Source of the DNA: Thermomonas paludicola
GTDB lineage: Bacteria; Pseudomonadota; Gammaproteobacteria; Xanthomonadales; Xanthomonadaceae
Length of the DNA stretch: 64,000 nucleotides
Assembly (NCBI RefSeq): GCF_024498955.1
Contig: NZ_CP093311.1
Span: 868,001 to 932,000, forward strand
Direction: 5' to 3'
Part shown: piece by piece, positions 62,259 through 64,000 of the stretch
How the letters are laid out: every line of letters begins with the position of its first letter
Numbering within the stretch: the first letter of the stretch is position 1
Translations under genes and position numbers: made by a program
The notes under the pieces: generated by a model
Seen by the model: the letters and a program-made list of their open reading frames with translations, nothing else
Told to the model about the DNA's origin: nothing
The model's database searches: none

Positions 62259-63706
62259 GCGCGCCTGCGCCCATCATCATCGTCGGTGGTGGCATTGCCG
62301 GTCTTGCCGCCGCATTGGCGGCAGCGCCTGCGCCGGTCTTGGTGCTGACCCGCGGGCCGGGTGCCAGAGGGGCTGCCAGTGCGATGGCGCAGGGGGGCAT
62401 TGCCGCAGCCATCGATCCTGGCGATTCGCCACAGGCACATGCGCACGACACCTGCGTGGCAGGCAGCTTCCACAATGATCGCGCGATGGTGGATCTGCTC
62501 ACCGGGTCGGCCGGGGATGCCATCGAATGGTTGCAGCGGCAAGGCGTGGCGTTTGATCGCGATGCCGATGGAGGCCTGCAGTTCGGCCGCGAAGGCGGTC
62601 ATGACCGTGCGCGCATCGTGCACGCGGGCGGCGATGCCAGCGGTGCCAAGGTGATGGAAGCGCTGGTTGCGGCAGCGCGATCGGCACCGCATATCGAGCG
62701 GCGTGCGGGATTGGAGGTGGATGGACTGGTGCTGCAGGGCGGGCATGTGTGTGGCGTGTGCGTGACCGCTGCCGACGGCACCCGCGCGGCGCTGCACGGG
62801 CGCGCGGTGGTGTTGGCGACCGGCGGCATCGGCGGCCTGTTCGCGCAGACCAGCAACCCGGCGGACGCCGACGGCAGCGGACTGGCGCTGGCGCTGGCGG
62901 CAGGCGCTGCGGCGCGCGACCTGGAATTCGTGCAATTTCATCCAACGGCCATGGCCGTGCATGGGTTGCACAGCCTGCCGCTGCTGACCGAGGCGCTGCG
63001 TGGCGCCGGGGCGCGGCTGCAGGATGCCGAGGGTCGTTCGCTGATGGAGGGCGTGCATCCGCTGGCGGACCTGGCACCGCGCGACGTGGTGGCGCGCCGG
63101 GTCTTGCAGGCCTGTCGCGACGGTGGTGCCTGGCTGGATGCGCACCGCATCGGCGCTGCGTTTCCGCGCGCGTTCCCGACCGTGTTCCAGGCTTGCATGG
63201 AGCGCGGGATTGATCCGCGCTTCCAGCCGATCCCGGTGACGCCCGCCGCGCATTTCCACATGGGCGGCATTGCCGTGGATGCCGATGGTGCAACCGCGTT
63301 GCCCGGGTTGCACGCGGTGGGCGAAGTGGCCTGCAACGGCGTGCACGGGGCCAACCGGCTGGCCAGCAATTCGCTGTTGGAGGGCGTGGTGTTTGGCCGC
63401 CGGCTGGGCCACCTGCTGCGGGCGCTGCCTGAATCCGGCGCGGGGACCGGCAAGTTCCGGCTGTTGCACCGCAAACCGGCGCTGCAGGCAGGCGAGATGC
63501 AGCGGCTGCGCGCGCTGATGATGGATGCGATGGGGCCGGTGCGCAGTGGCGACGGCCTGCAGGCGGCGCTGCGCGAGTGCGATGCGCTGGCCGCGTCGGG
63601 CTGGCAGGCGGCATTGGCGCGCGAACTGGTGGCCGCTGCGCTGCAGCGAGCGCACAGCCTGGGTGCCCACTTCCGCAGCGATGATGCGACAACTGCATTG
63701 GATTGA
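62255..63706 (+). CDS. nadB: L-aspartate oxidase
   Basis: A 483-residue FAD enzyme that oxidises aspartate to iminoaspartate. The FAD motif GGGIAGLAAA is at 11-20, the MAQGGIAAAI segment and the FVQFHPTAM block hold the family active site, and GLHAVGEVACNGVHGANRLASNSLLE is the typical second FAD region. It is shorter than E. coli NadB (540), mainly at the C-terminus. NadB can use fumarate in place of oxygen, which fits low-oxygen expression. Confidence 0.95.
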   Translation: MSAPAPIIIVGGGIAGLAAALAAAPAPVLVLTRGPGARGAASAMAQGGIAAAIDPGDSPQAHAHDTCVAGSFHNDRAMVDLLTGSAGDAIEWLQRQGVAFDRDADGGLQFGREGGHDRARIVHAGGDASGAKVMEALVAAARSAPHIERRAGLEVDGLVLQGGHVCGVCVTAADGTRAALHGRAVVLATGGIGGLFAQTSNPADADGSGLALALAAGAAARDLEFVQFHPTAMAVHGLHSLPLLTEALRGAGARLQDAEGRSLMEGVHPLADLAPRDVVARRVLQACRDGGAWLDAHRIGAAFPRAFPTVFQACMERGIDPRFQPIPVTPAAHFHMGGIAVDADGATALPGLHAVGEVACNGVHGANRLASNSLLEGVVFGRRLGHLLRALPESGAGTGKFRLLHRKPALQAGEMQRLRALMMDAMGPVRSGDGLQAALRECDALAASGWQAALARELVAAALQRAHSLGAHFRSDDATTALD

Positions 63707-63791
63707 CGTCGGTCATGGCTCGCGGGCGGGCGCCATGCCACGCTTGCCCAAGGTGCAGGCAGGGTGCCTGCACCCCGACAGGAGATTGCTC

Positions 63792-64000
63792 ATGTTGCTC
63801 CGACTTCCTTCCCGGGCGCGGCGTTTGGCTCCGGCCCTGCTGGTCGCTACGGCCCTGGCGGCCGTGCCGGCGCTGGCCCAGCCTGTTCATCAGGATGGAC
63901 AGGCCGCGCACGCCGCGCACGCCGCACACGCCAACACCGTGCCGGCAGCGGCACAGCGCTGGGCCACCGATGCACCGCTGCGCGCCGGCATGCGCCAGCT
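63792..64000 (+). CDS. Exported His-rich protein, 3' end outside window (partial)
   Basis: An open frame starting at ATG 63792, with GGAG seven bases upstream, runs off the window after about 69 codons. It encodes a signal peptide (about 1-32, ending VPALAQ) followed by a run of HAAHAAHAAHA-type His-Ala repeats, then TDAPLRAG. It may be a small metal-binding periplasmic protein, perhaps part of the nitrite-respiration region. The family is not recognised. Confidence 0.7.
   Translation, partial: MLLRLPSRARRLAPALLVATALAAVPALAQPVHQDGQAAHAAHAAHANTVPAAAQRWATDAPLRAGMRQ

Overview
This window is a high-GC gammaproteobacterial chromosome segment, most likely from the Xanthomonadaceae/Lysobacteraceae (Thermomonas-, Luteimonas- or Lysobacter-like). 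The assignment rests on gene order, protein character and GC-rich codon use; I could not run any search. No rRNA, tRNA, CRISPR array, insertion sequence or prophage is visible.

Region 1 (1-7.9 kb): a lipid A phosphoethanolamine transferase (eptA) converges on a minus-strand run, in transcription order a small membrane protein, tilS, xseB, ispA, a CHASE2 membrane protein and an M48 metallopeptidase. Region 2 (7.9-28.4 kb) is a long minus-strand envelope and translation superoperon: rpsB, tsf, HDOD-GGDEF, pyrH, frr, uppS, cdsA, dxr, rseP, bamA, lpxD, fabZ, lpxA, lpxB, rnhB, dnaE, accA. This is the classical Escherichia coli order, except that skp is missing between bamA and lpxD and a signalling gene sits between tsf and pyrH. 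Region 3 (28.7-36.5 kb) runs divergently: map, glnD, dapD, a secreted CocE-type hydrolase, an ArsC/Spx-like protein and dapE. Region 4 (36.5-43.7 kb) holds a penicillin acylase-family enzyme, asnB behind what looks like a complete asparagine attenuator, a GGDEF response regulator and a LuxR-type two-component pair.

Region 5 (43.8-64 kb) is a low-oxygen respiration block. It has a full cbb3 oxidase and assembly set (ccoNOQP, one unknown gene, ccoGHIS and a TauE/SafE-like protein) and a divergent FNR-type regulator with all four cluster cysteines. These are followed by a nitrite-respiration cluster: SCO protein, NirV-like protein, nirK with a fused cytochrome c domain, an outer-membrane porin, a DUF2249 protein, an NnrS-like membrane protein and a DGC zinc-binding protein. 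nadA and nadB follow, and the window ends inside a small exported protein. FNR-type boxes (TTGAT-N4-ATCAA or close variants) lie between nirK and the porin (three) and upstream of nadA (one), which suggests that the FNR homologue, or a DNR-like paralogue elsewhere, ties these genes together.

The most interesting non-coding signal is upstream of asnB: a 28-codon leader peptide with five Asn codons and a good Shine-Dalgarno sequence, mutually exclusive hairpins, and an intrinsic terminator with nine T's just before the asnB start. Other non-coding structures worth following are a long nested palindrome after dapD, a perfect 28-bp inverted repeat between lpxA and lpxB, a structured rpsB leader, and a probably leaderless map transcript.
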